Assembly (NCBI GenBank): GCA_020073305.1
Contig: JAIQFK010000006.1
Coordinates: 1-64,000, forward strand
Length of the DNA: 64,000 nucleotides
Direction: 5' to 3'
Origin: Terriglobia bacterium
Lineage (GTDB): Bacteria > Acidobacteriota > Terriglobia > Bryobacterales > Bryobacteraceae
The notes under the pieces were generated by a model. It searched no databases and was not told the DNA's origin. It was given only the letters and a program-made list of their open reading frames with translations. Below, one piece after another: positions 61,282 to 64,000 of the stretch. Position numbers and translations under genes: made by a program. How positions within the stretch are numbered: position 1 is the stretch's first letter; every line of letters starts with the position of its first letter.

Positions 61282-62745
61282 ATGCGTTTCCTCGACCTTG
61301 GGGTCATCCTTATCTATCTCGTCGCCATCACCTGGTTTGGAGCGCGATTCCGCACCGCCCAAAAGAGCCTCAAAGACTACTTCCTGGGAGGGCGATCGGC
61401 CCCCTGGTGGGCCATCAGCCTCTCCATTATCTCCGCCGAAACCAGCACGCTGACCATCGTGGGGACGCCGGCTCTTTCTTTCGGCGGCAACCTGGGGTTC
61501 CTGCAGCTCATTTTCGGCTACCTGCTGGCGCGCATCGTCATTTCGCTGCTGCTATTGCCGCACTACTTCCGCGGCGAGATGTACACGGCCTACGAGCTGA
61601 TGCGGCGGCGGTTTGGCGAGCGCACGCGAAAAATGGCGGCGCTTATCTTCCTGGTGACGCGCTCGCTGGCCGAAGGAGTGCGCGTATTCGCCATCGCCAT
61701 TGTGGTTTCCATCGTGCTCGATGTGCCGGAGGTTCCATCCATCCTTCTTATTGTGGCGCTGACCTTGTTTTATACGTTCGAGGGCGGAATGACGGCGGTG
61801 ATCTGGACCGACGTGATCCAGATGGCGCTGTACGTCGCCGGCGCCATCATCAGCTTTTTCGTCATTCTCCACAATATCCCCGGAGGCTGGACACACGTGG
61901 TCGAGGTGGCCGCTCCCCTCGGCAAATTCCGCCTGTTTGATTTCGATTTCGGCTTCACGATGCAATATTTCAGCCGGACTTACACGTTCTGGGCGGGCCT
62001 GCTCGGCGGGTGTTTCCTGACCACCGCGAGCCATGGCACGGACCAGTTGATCGTGCAGCGCCTGCTGAGCGCTCGCAATGAAGGGCAAAGCCGGGCTGCG
62101 CTCCTGGCGAGCTGGTTTGTGATTTTATTCCAGTTCAGCCTGTTTCTGCTGATCGGCATCGCCTTGTTTGTTTACTATGGCGAGGCGCATCTGCCGGCGC
62201 CGGCGAAAACGGATCGCATTTACCCCCAATTCGTCTGGCAGCACCTGCCGCCCGGCGTGGCGGGGCTGGTGATCGCGGCCATCGTCGCGGCGGCCATGGC
62301 TAACCTGAGCGCCGCTTTGAACTCGCTCGCCTCCACCACGGTGATGGACTTTTTGCGGCCGCTGGCGCGTTCGACCGGGGCGGAGGACGATGCGCGGTTT
62401 CTCCGCTGGGCGAGATGGGCGACCGTCGCCTGGGCGTTGGTGCTGGTAGCGATCGGTATTGTGGCGCGGCACTGGGGATCGGTGCTCGAGTCGGGGCTTT
62501 CGATTGCCTCCATCACGCTGGGCCTTCTGCTGGGCATATTTCTGCTCGGCGTGCTGACGACCCGCGTTGGCGAGAACGCGGCTTCGTTCGGTGTAATCGC
62601 GGGTCTCTCGACGATTGTCTACGTACGCTGGTTCACGCCCATCGCCTGGACCTGGTGGGTATTGATCGGCAGCGTCAGTACCTTCGCCGCTGGATATTTT
62701 GCATCATGGTTTGAGCGCGACCGCAAGAGCGCGCCGGGTATATGA
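61282..62745 (+). CDS. Sodium:solute symporter family protein
   Basis: 487 residues, about 13 membrane helices, SSS family. F-L-G-G-R-S-A-P-W-W and S-I-I-S-A-E-T-S are the first-helix motifs; G-T-D-Q-L-I-V-Q-R-L is the family signature. Start at M-R-F-L-D-L-G is just before helix 1; 61261 is an alternative. The substrate could be sugar, amino acid or acid. Its stop overlaps the ATG of the permease (ATGA), so the two are coupled. Confidence 0.9.
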   Translation: MRFLDLGVILIYLVAITWFGARFRTAQKSLKDYFLGGRSAPWWAISLSIISAETSTLTIVGTPALSFGGNLGFLQLIFGYLLARIVISLLLLPHYFRGEMYTAYELMRRRFGERTRKMAALIFLVTRSLAEGVRVFAIAIVVSIVLDVPEVPSILLIVALTLFYTFEGGMTAVIWTDVIQMALYVAGAIISFFVILHNIPGGWTHVVEVAAPLGKFRLFDFDFGFTMQYFSRTYTFWAGLLGGCFLTTASHGTDQLIVQRLLSARNEGQSRAALLASWFVILFQFSLFLLIGIALFVYYGEAHLPAPAKTDRIYPQFVWQHLPPGVAGLVIAAIVAAAMANLSAALNSLASTTVMDFLRPLARSTGAEDDARFLRWARWATVAWALVLVAIGIVARHWGSVLESGLSIASITLGLLLGIFLLGVLTTRVGENAASFGVIAGLSTIVYVRWFTPIAWTWWVLIGSVSTFAAGYFASWFERDRKSAPGI

Positions 62746-64000
62746 AGCTCTCCACGCAATCGCCCACGGTCGAACTCAAGCGCGACCTCGGACTCTGGAG
62801 CGCCGTCGCGATTGTGGTCGGGACGGTCATCGGCAGCGGCATCTTCATCGTTCCGCAGACCATGGTGAAGCTGGTCGGATCGCCGTCCATGGTGTTTGTG
62901 GTCTGGGTTGTGGGCGGACTCCTGTCTCTGGCCGGTGCACTCAGCTATGCGGAGCTGGCGGCCGCCATGCCGGAAGCCGGGGGCGAGTACGTGTACCTGA
63001 CCGAAGGATATGGCCCGCTGTGGGGATTCATCTACGGTTGGACCCAGATGTGGGTGGCAAAAAGTGGTTCGATCGCCATCCTGGCGACGGGGTTCTTTTA
63101 TTACCTGGCGAATTTCGCGCCGGTACTCGAGCAGGTCTTCTTTACGGTGTCCCTTCCGTTGGGCGCCCATGGCGCGCCGCTCGAGATCCGCTACGGCCAG
63201 TTATTCGCGCTGGCGCTGATTTTTTGTCTGGGAGTCCTGAATTATTTCGGTGTGAAAATTGGCGGCGACGTTCAGGTGGCCGTAACCATTCTGAAAGTGG
63301 CGTTGATCCTGCTGATTGTGATCGCCGGACTCGGCTGGGGACATCCGGCTGCCGCGCATGCATCCGCGCTGGCGCCCCTCACCGTGTTGGGATTCTTTGC
63401 CGCGCTGGTCAAGTCTTTGTGGGCGTATGACGGATGGAATAACGTCAGCATGGTGGCATCGGAGATCCGCAAGCCGCAACGAAATTTGCCGCTCGCGCTG
63501 GTGTGGGGAACGGCCGCGGTGATCGTGATTTATCTGCTCGCCAACCTGGCGTATTTCTACGTGCTCTCGCCCCAGCAGGTAGCGGAGAGCAACCGCGTGG
63601 CAGCGACGATGATGAGGCAGGTGCTGGGACAGGGCGGGGCGAACCTGGTTTCCGTGGCGGCGATGATCTCGATATTCGCCGCGTTGAACGGTTCCATTCT
63701 CTCCGGCGCGCGGGTTCCTTTTGCACTGGCGCGAGGCGGTTACTTTTTTTCCCCTGTGGCACGCGTCAATGCCGCGCATCATACGCCCGGGGTTGCCATC
63801 ATGGGCTTGAGCGTGTGGGGCATGGTGGTGGTTCTTTCGGGAACGTACGATCAATTGCTCGATTACGTGATCTTCGCCAGTTGGATTCTCTATGGGATGA
63901 CGACCGCCACGGTCCTCGTGCTGCGCCGGAAGCGACCCGACCTCGCCCGGCCATACAAAACCTTAGGCTACCCAGCCGTACCAGTACTGTTTGTCATTAT
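62742..64000 (+). CDS. APC family amino acid permease (3-prime end beyond window)
   Basis: 419 codons are visible before the window ends. After a short cytosolic start (V-E-L-K-R-D-L-G-L-W) come membrane helices with the G-T-V-I-G-S-G-I-F motif of APC helix 1, then P-E-A-G-G-E-Y-V-Y-L and A-Y-D-G-W-N. The layout matches LAT/SteT-type exchangers. Coupled to the symporter by a four-base overlap. The substrate is probably an amino acid. Confidence 0.92.
   Translation, partial: MKLSTQSPTVELKRDLGLWSAVAIVVGTVIGSGIFIVPQTMVKLVGSPSMVFVVWVVGGLLSLAGALSYAELAAAMPEAGGEYVYLTEGYGPLWGFIYGWTQMWVAKSGSIAILATGFFYYLANFAPVLEQVFFTVSLPLGAHGAPLEIRYGQLFALALIFCLGVLNYFGVKIGGDVQVAVTILKVALILLIVIAGLGWGHPAAAHASALAPLTVLGFFAALVKSLWAYDGWNNVSMVASEIRKPQRNLPLALVWGTAAVIVIYLLANLAYFYVLSPQQVAESNRVAATMMRQVLGQGGANLVSVAAMISIFAALNGSILSGARVPFALARGGYFFSPVARVNAAHHTPGVAIMGLSVWGMVVVLSGTYDQLLDYVIFASWILYGMTTATVLVLRRKRPDLARPYKTLGYPAVPVLFVI

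Noticed and set aside
1-64000. tRNA, rRNA and CRISPR arrays
   Set aside because: Read-through found no cloverleaf, rRNA segments or regularly spaced repeats; a tRNAscan/CRISPR search would be decisive.

Overview
The window is GC-rich chromosomal DNA of a Gram-negative bacterium. It is most probably an acidobacterium of the Solibacter/Bryobacter type. Pointers are a subtilase ending in the Solibacter-type TIGR03437 C-terminal domain, a long FtsX/MacB-like orphan permease of the acidobacterial ADOP type, Ser/Thr kinases fused to TolB/WD40-like propellers, several Tat-exported Gfo/Idh/MocA oxidoreductases, and a full Tol-Pal operon that proves an outer membrane. This assignment is from protein family recognition, not from a marker gene. 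No rRNA, tRNA or CRISPR array was seen.

Layout. 1-143 is the tail of a transposase. 279-5264 is a minus-strand run dxr, rseP, bshC, HpcH/HpaI aldolase (isoprenoid, envelope stress and bacillithiol functions). 5525-7469 holds a divergent pair of NAD-dependent hydroxyacid dehydrogenases. 7605-9863 is a Ser/Thr kinase gene whose propeller half is broken by three lesions. 9870-13045 has a B12/radical SAM protein and a pair of small secreted proteins, one resembling an atypical kinase. 13061-17100 pairs an intact kinase-propeller receptor with a VOC-PP2C phosphatase. 17200-24028 carries DUF1697, DUF1801, CreD-like, ADOP permease, alcohol dehydrogenase and VapBC genes. 24080-33028 encodes secreted and membrane proteins: subtilase, CPBP protease, Gfo/Idh/MocA, GAF, and two head-to-head FG-GAP proteins.

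36079-47281 is one long minus-strand series: tolQ-tolR-tolA-like-tolB-pal-cpoB, then deoC, aroDE, a Tat-signal micro-gene, an amidase and a TgpA-like transglutaminase. recN is divergent from tolQ. 49139-53248 concerns sugar and amide catabolism. 53250-54990 is a SoxC-like molybdoenzyme with its cytochrome c. 55082-58001 is the most accessory-looking part: an orphan HSP100-type AAA+ ATPase, a flavin reductase pseudogene cut by an IS remnant, and two unknown low-GC genes behind their own promoter. 58181 to the end returns to housekeeping and transport: hisC, a TPR protein, a sodium:solute symporter, and an APC permease that runs off the window.

The most unusual signals are the small promoter-led two-gene membrane module at 57149-58001, the secreted kinase-like protein at 11771, the interlocked start codons of the two FG-GAP genes at 31897-31900, an interleaved (pseudoknot-like) pair of inverted repeats at 5380-5471, and REP-like palindromes sharing a GGGGACAG core at 19592 and 35236. 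None of these is proven to be a new system from sequence alone.
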